From Ligilactobacillus murinus DSM 20452 = NBRC 14221 (GTDB taxonomy: Bacteria; Bacillota; Bacilli; Lactobacillales; Lactobacillaceae): a stretch of DNA of 32,414 bases. The translations under genes were made by a program, and so were the position numbers. The stretch lies in contig NZ_BCVJ01000022.1 of assembly GCF_001591685.1 (NCBI RefSeq), positions 1 through 32,414 of the forward strand, written 5' to 3'. Shown here piece by piece: positions 6,888 to 13,842 of the stretch. Under the pieces are notes generated by a model. That model saw only the letters and a program-made list of their open reading frames with translations, did not search any database and was not told the DNA's origin. The first letter of the stretch is position 1; every line of letters starts with the position of its first letter.

Positions 6888-7637
6888 CTAGTTATTTAAT
6901 AAATAGTGGTAAAGGTTATGATCAATGTCTTTGTAAGGACAAAAAATGATCTTTATTTCGGGATGTTTAGCGTGAAAACTTTCAGTGATATCAAGTGCGA
7001 TCTGAGCAGCTAAGGGGCTGGGAAAATTTTTATGTCCAGTCCCTAGACTACAAAAAGCGATCGAGTGGAGGTCATTTTCTAACGCTAAAGTCAAAGTAGC
7101 TTCATAACAAGTAGCTAGTTGTTGTTGCAGTTCTAAGGTCGGTTCGCCCGTAACTTTAGGTGCTAATGCATGAATGACGTGTTTTGCCGGTAGATGATGC
7201 CCAGCGGTGATCCGAGCTTGGCCAGGCTTTAGCCGAGAGTGTTGCATCAGCAAAGCACATTCTTCACGTAAGCGACTTCCAGCTAGCACGTGGATCTCAT
7301 TGTCCAAACAGATATGTTCTGGTTCAAAGCAACCAAGCATTTGGTCTGAAGCAGAATTGACGATCGCATCGACTTTTAAACGTGTTAGATCGCCCTTGGC
7401 CAAATATATTCCAGGTCGATACTCGGTCAGTTCGCTTAATTCAACGTGGTTTCGCTTTTGCCAGATGAGATCTAACAATTGATCTTCTTGTTGTAAGTAA
7501 TGTTTAGGTAAGTCTCCTGGTTGGCGTTTAGTTACAAGTTGGCGCCAGTAAGCAAATTGAGCTGAAACATCCGTTGGAAAAGGTCCAGTCGGTGCAAGCT
7601 TAGTGATCAATTCGGGTAAGAGTTCGGTGATTTGCAT
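6888..7637 (-). CDS. Zinc-type macrodomain protein, probable protein-ADP-ribose hydrolase
   Basis: A 249-residue cytoplasmic protein of the zinc-containing macrodomain group, whose known members remove ADP-ribose from proteins. An N-terminal helical extension (residues about 1-85, with LPKHYLQQEDQLLDLIW) precedes the macrodomain. There the sequence reads GDLTRLKVDAIVNSASDQMLGCF, the ADP-ribose pocket, then a Cys-x5-His-x-Cys cluster in GCFEPEHICLDNEIH, the expected zinc site, and AFCSLGTGHKNFP, the phosphate-binding loop. In streptococci and staphylococci relatives sit with a sirtuin, a lipoylated GcvH-like protein and a lipoate ligase; none is next to it here, so it stands alone. The promoter is at 7696-7725. 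Assignment to the macrodomain superfamily is secure; the physiological target is not known. Confidence 0.88.
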   Translation of the reverse strand: MQITELLPELITKLAPTGPFPTDVSAQFAYWRQLVTKRQPGDLPKHYLQQEDQLLDLIWQKRNHVELSELTEYRPGIYLAKGDLTRLKVDAIVNSASDQMLGCFEPEHICLDNEIHVLAGSRLREECALLMQHSRLKPGQARITAGHHLPAKHVIHALAPKVTGEPTLELQQQLATCYEATLTLALENDLHSIAFCSLGTGHKNFPSPLAAQIALDITESFHAKHPEIKIIFCPYKDIDHNLYHYLLNN

Positions 7638-7695
7638 AAAATATATTCACTTCCGTTACAGATTGGCGGTCCTTTTGGATTCAAGCCGTCACTTC

Positions 7696-7725
7696 ATTAT
7701 AGAAAAAATTTTAAGACTTTTACAA
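7696..7725 (-). promoter_or_regulatory. Promoter of the macrodomain gene
   Basis: On the minus strand TTGTAA (7720-7725), an 18-base spacer and consensus TATAAT (7696-7701). Confidence 0.55.
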
Positions 7726-7970
7726 TCGATAGGTCTGAGGTGTTTGAGAATAAAGCTTCTGTAGCAGTTGAGATAATATTTTTTTCTTGATGTTCAAAGT
7801 TTTGCTCTCGTCTTCTAATTCTTTGAGCTAAGCTAGTGCTGGCTGTGAAATTTCTAGCGTATTAAATTAAAGCTCTCAAAGCAATTGAGATATTTTTATG
7901 AGTGAAAAATGGACGTTGTCAGAACTTATGGTATAAAGATAAACAAATCGATCATAAAAAAGCAAGATTT
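7726..7970. other. Gene-free stretch between macrodomain and PepSY genes
   Basis: About 245 bases of AT-rich sequence between the macrodomain promoter and the PepSY terminator. I see no reading frame with a ribosome binding site, no strong hairpin and no RNA gene. Confidence 0.5.
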
Positions 7971-8014
7971 AACCAAATAAGCCTCCTCTTATGCTGAGGT
8001 AGGCCTATTTGGTT
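7971..8014. terminator. Terminator of the PepSY gene
   Basis: A long near-palindrome: AACCAAATA followed by GCCT and CCTC, then, after a short loop, GAGG, GGCC and TATTTGGTT. It lies directly after the stop codon of the minus-strand PepSY gene. The T-run on the minus strand is short, so it may act mainly as a 3' stabilising hairpin. Confidence 0.65.
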
Positions 8015-8553
8015 TATTTAGTTTTTTCACTGATGATCGTACCATCATCAGCATTTAAAACGAGCTTGATCTTTTTGTTATTATCTTGCAATTTTACTTT
8101 ATAGACTGTTTTGCCATTTTCGATATCAAGTTTGATCTCACGCAATTTAGCTGAGCTATATTTTTCTTTGGCTTTCTTTTCAGCATCGCTAAGTGAAAGT
8201 TTAGGTGTTGCTTGGCTCAATTTGACATCTTCTTTATCAGCACTGATATCTTCTGTGCTATGTTTGATAACTTTGCCACTGTTGCCGTTGATCTTGTATT
8301 CTTTTTCAGTTTTATCGTCTAAGATCGTAACTTCATAGACGGGCTTATTTTTCTTATTTTCAAGTTCGATCTGAGTGATCTTACCGGTTTTGGCTTCTTT
8401 TAGGGCTGTTTTTGTTGCTTGCTCAAAGCTGATCTTAGCACTGATATTTTTGTCAGTGCTATCAGCTAAAGCAGTAGTGGCTGGTAAAACGCTGGCTCCC
8501 GTCAAGGTCAGACCTGCTAAAGCGAGCAAGACTTTTGTTTTTAAATTGTTCAT
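8014..8553 (-). CDS. Secreted PepSY-domain protein
   Basis: A 179-residue exported protein. Residues 1-30 form a Sec signal peptide (two Lys, a hydrophobic LLALAGLTLTGASVL core, and probable cleavage after TTALA). The mature part holds two PepSY modules. The first spans about residues 40-95: ISFEQATKTALKEA, YEVTILDDKTEKEYKINGNSGKVI. The second spans about 118-179: LSLSDAEKKAKEKY, YKVKLQDNNKKIKLVLNADDGTII. PepSY modules are small domains proposed to bind or inhibit proteases or to act as envelope sensors. It is divergent from a CiaR/CopR-like two-component system and carries direct repeats in place of a -35 box. It is therefore probably a regulon member of that system, perhaps feeding back on the kinase. 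Confidence 0.88.
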   Translation of the reverse strand: MNNLKTKVLLALAGLTLTGASVLPATTALADSTDKNISAKISFEQATKTALKEAKTGKITQIELENKKNKPVYEVTILDDKTEKEYKINGNSGKVIKHSTEDISADKEDVKLSQATPKLSLSDAEKKAKEKYSSAKLREIKLDIENGKTVYKVKLQDNNKKIKLVLNADDGTIISEKTK

Positions 8554-8586
8554 TTTTGATACCTACTTTCTTTATTTGATGTCTTT

Positions 8587-8618
8587 AGTATAGAAGCAAA
8601 AGATGAACACAAGATGAA
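8587..8618 (-). promoter_or_regulatory. PepSY promoter with response-regulator direct repeats
   Basis: On the minus strand a -10 box TATACT (8587-8592) has no recognisable -35. Instead two identical TTCATCTT octamers (plus-strand AAGATGAA at 8600-8607 and 8611-8618) lie 11 bases apart, one helical turn, over the expected -35 position at about 8610-8615. This is the layout of a promoter activated by an OmpR-family regulator; the gene at 8684 is the obvious candidate. Confidence 0.65.
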
Positions 8619-8683
8619 TAGCGGATATATTTACAAATTAATTTTGTTAAGTTAGGCTAAAGGTAAATTATGGAGGAAAAAAG

Positions 8684-9349
8684 ATGAGAATTTTACTAGT
8701 TGAAGATGACCGTGCGCTGAATCGCAGTTTAGTAAAGTTATTAAAAACACAAAATTATAGTGTCGATCCCGCCTTTGACGGTCAGGAAGCTTTAGATCAT
8801 TTATTAGGTGTAGAATACGATCTGATAATTTTAGATGTGATGATGCCCCAGATGGATGGCTTTACTTTTATCAAAAAATTACGTACACAAGGTGATGAAG
8901 TTCCCGTTCTCATGTTGACAGCCAAGGATTCTTTAGCTGATCGGATAACAGGGCTTGACCTAGGAGCAGATGATTATTTGGTAAAGCCGTTTGAGTTTGA
9001 AGAGTTATTAGCACGGATCAGAGCGATGTTGCGCCGCAAAAAGCGTGACGTTTTGAGCGATACAGTCCAAATAGGTGATATAACGATAAATATTGCTAAA
9101 AAGCAGGTGAAAAAGGAAGCGACTTTGATCGAGCTGACAGCTAAAGAATACGAAGTGTTGGAATATTTATGTCGCAATCGAGGACAAGTCTTAACAAGAG
9201 ACCAGATCCGCGAGCATGTGTGGGGCTTTGAATATGAAGGTGAGTCAAATATCATTGATGTGATCGTCAAAAATATCCGTAAAAAGACAAAAGATCCAGC
9301 TTTAATCAAGACAAAACGAGGTTTAGGTTATGTTATCAAAGAAGCATAA
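8684..9349 (+). CDS. OmpR-family response regulator
   Basis: A 221-residue response regulator. The receiver domain (residues 1-115) shows the acidic pair in LLVEDDRAL, the phosphoacceptor Asp in DLIILDVMMPQMDGF, the conserved Thr in LMLTAKDS and the Lys in DYLVKPFEFEELLAR. The C-terminal OmpR winged helix (about 125-221) contains ELTAKEYEVLEYLCRNRGQVLTR, then VDVIVKNIRKK-like and TKRGLGYV segments. GGAGG precedes the ATG. It resembles CiaR/CopR-type regulators. The kinase gene overlaps its end by 20 bases. It probably binds the TTCATCTT repeats at 8600-8618. Confidence 0.93.
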   Translation: MRILLVEDDRALNRSLVKLLKTQNYSVDPAFDGQEALDHLLGVEYDLIILDVMMPQMDGFTFIKKLRTQGDEVPVLMLTAKDSLADRITGLDLGADDYLVKPFEFEELLARIRAMLRRKKRDVLSDTVQIGDITINIAKKQVKKEATLIELTAKEYEVLEYLCRNRGQVLTRDQIREHVWGFEYEGESNIIDVIVKNIRKKTKDPALIKTKRGLGYVIKEA

Positions 9350-10673
9350 GGGGAGTATCGTTTATAGAGTCACCCTTTGGTACAGTGTGTTTATCGTGAT
9401 ATTTTTTGTTTTGATGTTAGGTGTGGCTTATGTGATCGGCGTTAATCTAGGCGATAGCAAAGGGCAACAAAAATTGCAACATTCCGCATTGGAACTTGGC
9501 CAAGAGATCGAGGATTATGAAAATTTTGATGACGGGATCTATTATGTGATCTATAACAAAAATGATCAGCGTATTCGTGGAAGTCTGCCACGTGGTTTTG
9601 ACACTAAACTTGGTTTTACTGATGAACAATTAAAAGAGGCGACAAATGGCAACATAACTTATCAGTATTTTGATGTTAAGATCAAAGATAGCACTGAGTG
9701 GCTCCGAGCAATCAGAGTCAAAGCTGGTTTGAGTCATGAGCTAAAGATGTTTTTGCTCGCCCTTTTCTTAGTTGCCCCCTTTTTAGTTGTGGGGATCGTT
9801 TTTGGAGGATATCGCATTTTAAAAAAAGCGATCGCACCAGTAGATAACCTCACTCAAACAGCACGAGCGATCACTTTGAGCCAAGATTACTCTAAACGGA
9901 TCATAGTTTCAGAGCAAAATAATGAATTGAGCCGTTTAGCACTGACTTTTAATACGATGTTGGCTTCGATCGAGCGTTCATTTGAACGAGAACGTCAATT
10001 TAATAATGATGTATCACATGAGTTGCGCACGCCATTAGCTGTTATTTTAGCTGAAAGTGAATATGCCGATAAATATGCTAAAGATGAGGCTGAACTCAAA
10101 GAATCAGCGCAGATCATTAGACAGCAAGCGACCATGATGAAAAACTTAGTCGATCAGATCTTGGAATTGACTAGATTAGAAAACGGACAAACATTCAAGA
10201 AAAATCAGTTCGATCTAGCCCAATTGGTCCAAGAGCGGGTAACTGCTCAGCAAAAGATCTTTGAGCAACGTGGACTCAAGTTGATATGTGAGATCACAGA
10301 GCACCAGCCTTATCTAGGCGATGAACTTTTATTGCAGCGTGTGGTGGATAATTTATTGAGCAATGCCTTAAAGTTTGCTAAAACAAGGGTCAAGGTCAGC
10401 TTGACTAATAATGGTCACGAACATCTTTTGACGATCAAAGATGACGGACCAGGGATCGCTTTAGACCAGCAAGAAAAGATCTGGCACAAATTCTATCAAG
10501 TGCAGACTGCCCGGAACAAAACAAGTACTCAAGGTGTCGGGCTAGGGCTGGCATTGGTCAAAAATATAGTTGAACTTCACGGCGGTCGGATCACCGTAAA
10601 GTCTCAGCTTAAAAAAGGAACAGAGTTTAGACTTTATCTACCAAATAACATAAGCGAGGGGGAAATGAGATGA
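9330..10673 (+). CDS. Sensor histidine kinase partner
   Basis: A 447-residue membrane histidine kinase. The first helix (residues about 12-40) is followed by an extracellular sensor of about 100 residues rich in acidic and aromatic positions, a second helix (about 138-162, MFLLALFLVAPFLVVGIVFGG) and a HAMP domain to about 215. The catalytic parts are complete: H-box FNNDVSHELRTPLAV with the phosphoacceptor His, N-box LLQRVVDNLLSNALKFA, G1 DDGPGIA, F-box WHKFYQV and G2 GVGLGLAL. It pairs with the response regulator that it overlaps. The adjacent secreted PepSY protein suggests an envelope signal. It ends in an ATGA overlap with the phosphoesterase gene. Confidence 0.93.
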   Translation: MLSKKHKGSIVYRVTLWYSVFIVIFFVLMLGVAYVIGVNLGDSKGQQKLQHSALELGQEIEDYENFDDGIYYVIYNKNDQRIRGSLPRGFDTKLGFTDEQLKEATNGNITYQYFDVKIKDSTEWLRAIRVKAGLSHELKMFLLALFLVAPFLVVGIVFGGYRILKKAIAPVDNLTQTARAITLSQDYSKRIIVSEQNNELSRLALTFNTMLASIERSFERERQFNNDVSHELRTPLAVILAESEYADKYAKDEAELKESAQIIRQQATMMKNLVDQILELTRLENGQTFKKNQFDLAQLVQERVTAQQKIFEQRGLKLICEITEHQPYLGDELLLQRVVDNLLSNALKFAKTRVKVSLTNNGHEHLLTIKDDGPGIALDQQEKIWHKFYQVQTARNKTSTQGVGLGLALVKNIVELHGGRITVKSQLKKGTEFRLYLPNNISEGEMR

Positions 10674-11278
10674 TATTTGTAACTTCAGATACGCATTTTT
10701 TTGACGAACATTTGCTGGGGATCACGGATTTTGCCGTTCGTCCCTTTTTGCTAGCGTCAATGATGAACGAAACGATCATTGAAAATTGGAATAAAGTGGT
10801 CGCTCCAAGTGATACCGTCTATCATTTAGGCGATATTGCCGTGCATTTTATTCGACCCGAAAGTAAGTCCCATCAAGACGTTTATGACGTTTTAAAACGC
10901 TTGAATGGTAATTTAGTGTTGATCAAGGGAAATCATGATAATCGCGCATTATTTAAATATTTAGCCAAACACAATTATGAGGTCAACGGTAAGCCGAAGT
11001 TTACTTTCCATGATGTAGGTGCTTTGATCAAATACGATCATCGGCAATATTATCTGACCCACTATCCGCTGATGCTAGGGATCGCACCAAAGATCATCAA
11101 TTTACACGGTCATATCCATCACTATGCCGTTAATGCTAAGGGAAATATCAATGTTGGCGTGGATTCACCAGAGTTTGATTATTTAACAACTAAGCCAAAA
11201 TTTGGTCAGCCACTTTCGATGGTACAAGTTGAAGCGCTTGTTGAAGCTAAAAAGGATGATTATTTAAAGAGACGATGA
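10670..11278 (+). CDS. Calcineurin-like metallophosphoesterase
   Basis: A 202-residue phosphoesterase with all metal-binding motifs of the calcineurin-like fold: SDTHF (D-x-H) at the N terminus, HLGDIA (GD), KGNHDN (GNHD), the H in LTHYPL and the C-terminal GHIHH. Proteins of this length and order occur widely in lactobacilli, with poorly defined substrates, possibly phosphodiesters or nucleotides. There is no signal peptide. It overlaps the kinase gene before it and the hydrolase gene after it by four bases each, so it is translated as part of the two-component operon. Confidence 0.9.
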   Translation: MIFVTSDTHFFDEHLLGITDFAVRPFLLASMMNETIIENWNKVVAPSDTVYHLGDIAVHFIRPESKSHQDVYDVLKRLNGNLVLIKGNHDNRALFKYLAKHNYEVNGKPKFTFHDVGALIKYDHRQYYLTHYPLMLGIAPKIINLHGHIHHYAVNAKGNINVGVDSPEFDYLTTKPKFGQPLSMVQVEALVEAKKDDYLKRR

Positions 11279-12081
11279 AAAAAATACTAAAAATATTATT
11301 GGGCCTCGTGGCGTGTTTGATGTTTAGCACGCAGACCGTCCAAGCTAAAGAAAATATCCCGACGCTTTTTGTTCACGGTTGGGGAAGTAGTTACCGGGCA
11401 GAAGAGCACATGGTCAAGGCAGCTCTCAAAGCTAAAGTAACTAAAACCGTTGTGCGCATTGATGTTGATGTTTATGGGCAAGCACATTTAGTGGGGAATT
11501 TGCCTAAAAATGCTAAGGATCCGCTCGTTGAGATCAATTTTGAAAATAACAAGGATGTCAATGCGATGATGGAAGCGCAATACTTAAAAACAGCGGTTGA
11601 ACTTTTACAGACTAAGTATAAATTTAAAAAGCTAAATTTTGTCGGGCATTCGATGGGTAATTCAGCGATCTTATTTTATTTGCGCGATAACGCTGGTGAT
11701 CCTAATTTACCCAAATTAAATGAGCAAGTAGCCTTGGCCGCTTTTCCTAACGGGTTAGTCGATCAAATGCCAGCTGAGGTGACGCTTGATCAGGCGGGCA
11801 AGCCTAGTGTCACAGCGGGGGATTTTGAGAATTTTTTAGTTTTACGTGAGACCTATCCAGCTGGGGCCAAGGTATTGAACATTTATGGTGATGTTTTGGA
11901 TGGAAGTAAGTCTGATGGCCCCGTTCCAGTTAGATCAGCCCAAACATTGCGCTATTTGGTCAGTCCACGCGCTAAAAGTTATCAAGAAAAAGAGATCCGT
12001 GGTAAAATGGGGCAACACAGTAAGCTACACAATAATTCACAAGTTGATCGTGCTTTGATCAAGTTTTTATGGGGGAAGTAA
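11275..12081 (+). CDS. Secreted alpha/beta hydrolase, DUF915 family
   Basis: A 268-residue exported serine hydrolase. An N-terminal signal peptide (residues 1-24, ending near VQAKE) precedes an alpha/beta-hydrolase domain with the oxyanion segment LFVHGWGSS and the nucleophile elbow FVGHSMGNS. The probable acid is in YGDVLDGSKSDGPVP and the catalytic His in GQHSKLHNN. This order is typical of the DUF915 family of Lactobacillales and Listeria, lipase-like enzymes whose natural substrates are mostly unknown. It starts within the stop of the phosphoesterase gene (ATGA). Co-expression with a PepSY-linked sensor fits an envelope function. Confidence 0.88.
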   Translation: MKKILKILLGLVACLMFSTQTVQAKENIPTLFVHGWGSSYRAEEHMVKAALKAKVTKTVVRIDVDVYGQAHLVGNLPKNAKDPLVEINFENNKDVNAMMEAQYLKTAVELLQTKYKFKKLNFVGHSMGNSAILFYLRDNAGDPNLPKLNEQVALAAFPNGLVDQMPAEVTLDQAGKPSVTAGDFENFLVLRETYPAGAKVLNIYGDVLDGSKSDGPVPVRSAQTLRYLVSPRAKSYQEKEIRGKMGQHSKLHNNSQVDRALIKFLWGK

Positions 12082-12084
12082 TAA

Positions 12085-12711
12085 ATGGAAAATTATATGT
12101 TTGATTTTGATGGAACTCTGGCCGATTCAGGAGAGACCGCTGTTTTAGCGATCCAAGCAACATTTAAGGAATTTGGGCTTTCTTTGCCAAGTAGTGATCA
12201 GATCCGAGGCTACATGGGAATCCCGATCGAAAAATCATTTCCATTGATGGGGGCTAGGGCTGATCTACCCGCAATGTTTACCAGCTTTCGGGAACATTAT
12301 CAGGCACTGGAAGCTAGTCAGGTCAAATTATATCCTGGGATCAAGGAAGCTTTAGCTAAGTTAAAAGAGAAAGATAAAAAGATCTATGCGGTCTCTAGTA
12401 AGCATAGTGAAGCGCTACGACGTAATTTAGAACTTTTGAAGATCGCCTCTTACTTTGATGATCTAGTCGGATCAGATCAAGTAAAAAATTATAAACCAGC
12501 GCCAGACGGGATCAATGTCTTACTAGAGCGTTATGGACTTGATCCAAAGCAAACAGTCATGATCGGGGATGCGATCTATGACATCCAAATGGGCCACGCT
12601 GCTGGAGTCAAAACAGCTGGCGTTTACTGGGGCGCTTTTGATTGGGAAGCTATCTTGGAACAAAAGCCCACTTTTGCGCTCATAAAAGTCCAACAACTGG
12701 AGGAAATTTAA
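12085..12711 (+). CDS. HAD-family phosphatase (phosphoglycolate phosphatase-like)
   Basis: A 208-residue haloacid dehalogenase-like hydrolase. Motif I FDFDGTLADS holds the nucleophile and acid Asp. A small helical cap follows (residues about 15-80), then motif II YAVSSKH, the motif III Lys in VKNYKPAPDG and motif IV MIGDAIYDIQMGHAAG. It resembles the Gph/PpaX group that hydrolyses small phosphorylated metabolites. It lies three bases after the DUF915 gene with GGGGGAAG as ribosome binding site, and is the last gene of the operon. Its stop codon lies inside the 27-bp palindrome at 12706-12773. Confidence 0.9.
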   Translation: MENYMFDFDGTLADSGETAVLAIQATFKEFGLSLPSSDQIRGYMGIPIEKSFPLMGARADLPAMFTSFREHYQALEASQVKLYPGIKEALAKLKEKDKKIYAVSSKHSEALRRNLELLKIASYFDDLVGSDQVKNYKPAPDGINVLLERYGLDPKQTVMIGDAIYDIQMGHAAGVKTAGVYWGAFDWEAILEQKPTFALIKVQQLEEI

Positions 12712-12773
12712 TGACGCCTAGCCGGAAATCCCATGACTAAAGTCACGGGATTTCCGGCTAGGCGTCATTAAAT
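12706..12773. repeat. 27-bp perfect palindrome over the stop codon of the HAD gene
   Basis: Bases 12706-12732 are the exact reverse complement of 12747-12773, with CGCCTAGCCGGAAATCCC as the GC-rich core. The 14-base centre contains a further 5-bp stem TGACT/AGTCA. The TAA stop of the HAD gene lies within the left arm. No T-run follows on either side, so it is not a standard intrinsic terminator, though it would fold very stably in RNA. It could be a dispersed palindromic element, an RNase III substrate or a factor-assisted terminator. Confidence 0.85.
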
Positions 12774-12804
12774 ATTATTCTTGATCATTTAATAATGCGA
12801 TTAT

Positions 12805-12833
12805 TTGACAACGCTTACAAAAAGAGTTATATT
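12805..12833 (+). promoter_or_regulatory. Promoter of the nucleoside operon with overlapping cre box
   Basis: Consensus TTGACA (12805-12810), a 17-base spacer and TATATT (12828-12833). TGACAACGCTTACA (12806-12819) matches the cre consensus TGWNANCGNTNWCA at all 14 positions and overlaps the -35 box, so CcpA would repress this promoter when glucose-like sugars are present. Confidence 0.88.
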
Positions 12834-12847
12834 CTATTTGGATATAA

Positions 12848-12864
12848 GTCTATTATAAATAGAC
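12848..12864. promoter_or_regulatory. Palindromic operator candidate in the nucleoside operon leader
   Basis: GTCTATT, three bases, then AATAGAC: a perfect 7-bp inverted repeat just downstream of the transcription start, where a bound repressor would block elongation or initiation. The HTH-PfkB protein at 18074 is the likeliest binder, by position only. Confidence 0.55.
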
Positions 12865-12887
12865 AAAAGTTTAAAATGGAGGTGTAG

Positions 12888-13820
12888 ATGATGGAAGAGT
12901 ACGCAGTTGTTGTCGGTGGAATGAACATGGATATCTGTGGGATGCCAGCAGAGCGGCCTTTGATGCGTGACTCTAATATTGGTCAGATCAAGCAAAGCAT
13001 CGGTGGCGTGGGGCAAAACATTGCTCAAAATGTCACCCGTTTAGGTTTTCCAGTCTCATTGATCACAGTCTATGGTGATGATCTATACGGGTATCAGATG
13101 CAAAAAGAGTGCCAACGTAATGGTGTGTCATTAGAAGAAGCCCAGCAGATCAAGGAGCGCAATTCGGCAGTTTATTTATTTGTGACAGATGAGACTGGCG
13201 ATATGTTAGTTGGCGTAAATGAGATGAACATTTGTGAGTTGATCACCCCTGAATTTTTGGAGCAACGCTTAGAGCATATCAACCAGGCTAAATTATGTAT
13301 CGTTGATGCTAATCTATCTGAGCAAGCAATTGCTTATTTAGCTGAAAATGTGACAGTCCCACTTTTGGCAGATCCGGTCTCGATCACTAAAGCTAAGCGA
13401 ATAAAACCGTATCTATCAGCATTTGATACCTTAAAACCTAATCGTTTAGAAGCCGAGTTATTCACTGGAGTTAAGATCGATACGATCGCCGATGCCAAAA
13501 AAGCAGCTCAGATCATGCTTGATCAAGGTGTCAAAAATGTTTTTATCTCATTAGGTAAAGATGGGATCTTGGGTGCTAATCAAAGCCAGATGTTACATGT
13601 CAGTCCCTTTAAGACTAAGATAGTCAACGCTAATGGGGCGGGAGATTGTACGATGGCAGCGATCTGTTGGTGTCGATGCCATGATATCGATAGTTTACAG
13701 CGGATAGGCTGGATCACTCAAGCCGCAGCTAGTCTAGCGTTAGAGAGCCCTCGATCTGTTCCAGAGATCACACCCGAAAAACTTGATCAAAAATTAACTC
13801 AAGTACTTTTAGCAAATTAA
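12888..13820 (+). CDS. PfkB-family (ribokinase-like) sugar/nucleoside kinase
   Basis: A 310-residue cytoplasmic kinase of the PfkB family, closest in feel to pseudouridine kinase PsuK and related nucleoside or ribose kinases. It has the N-terminal VVVGGMNMDICG strand, PfkB motif 1 SIGGVGQNIAQNVTRLG and motif 2 NANGAGDCTMAA, with the catalytic Asp intact. It is the first gene after the cre-controlled promoter. GGAGG (12878-12882) is 5 bases from ATG 12888 and 8 from ATG 12891, so the second ATG may be the true start. It is clearly paralogous to the regulator at 18074 (both share LITVYG, an NICELITP/NELLTP-like segment, VDANL/VDSNL and ENVTVP). No PsuG-type glycosidase is present, so the phosphorylated compound is uncertain: ribose, a nucleoside or a modified nucleoside. 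Confidence 0.88.
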   Translation: MMEEYAVVVGGMNMDICGMPAERPLMRDSNIGQIKQSIGGVGQNIAQNVTRLGFPVSLITVYGDDLYGYQMQKECQRNGVSLEEAQQIKERNSAVYLFVTDETGDMLVGVNEMNICELITPEFLEQRLEHINQAKLCIVDANLSEQAIAYLAENVTVPLLADPVSITKAKRIKPYLSAFDTLKPNRLEAELFTGVKIDTIADAKKAAQIMLDQGVKNVFISLGKDGILGANQSQMLHVSPFKTKIVNANGAGDCTMAAICWCRCHDIDSLQRIGWITQAAASLALESPRSVPEITPEKLDQKLTQVLLAN

Positions 13821-13842
13821 TAATAGAAAGAAGGAGCAAAAA

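Noticed and set aside
12706-12773. Ordinary rho-independent terminator
   Set aside because: The stem is far longer than needed and no T-run follows on either strand.
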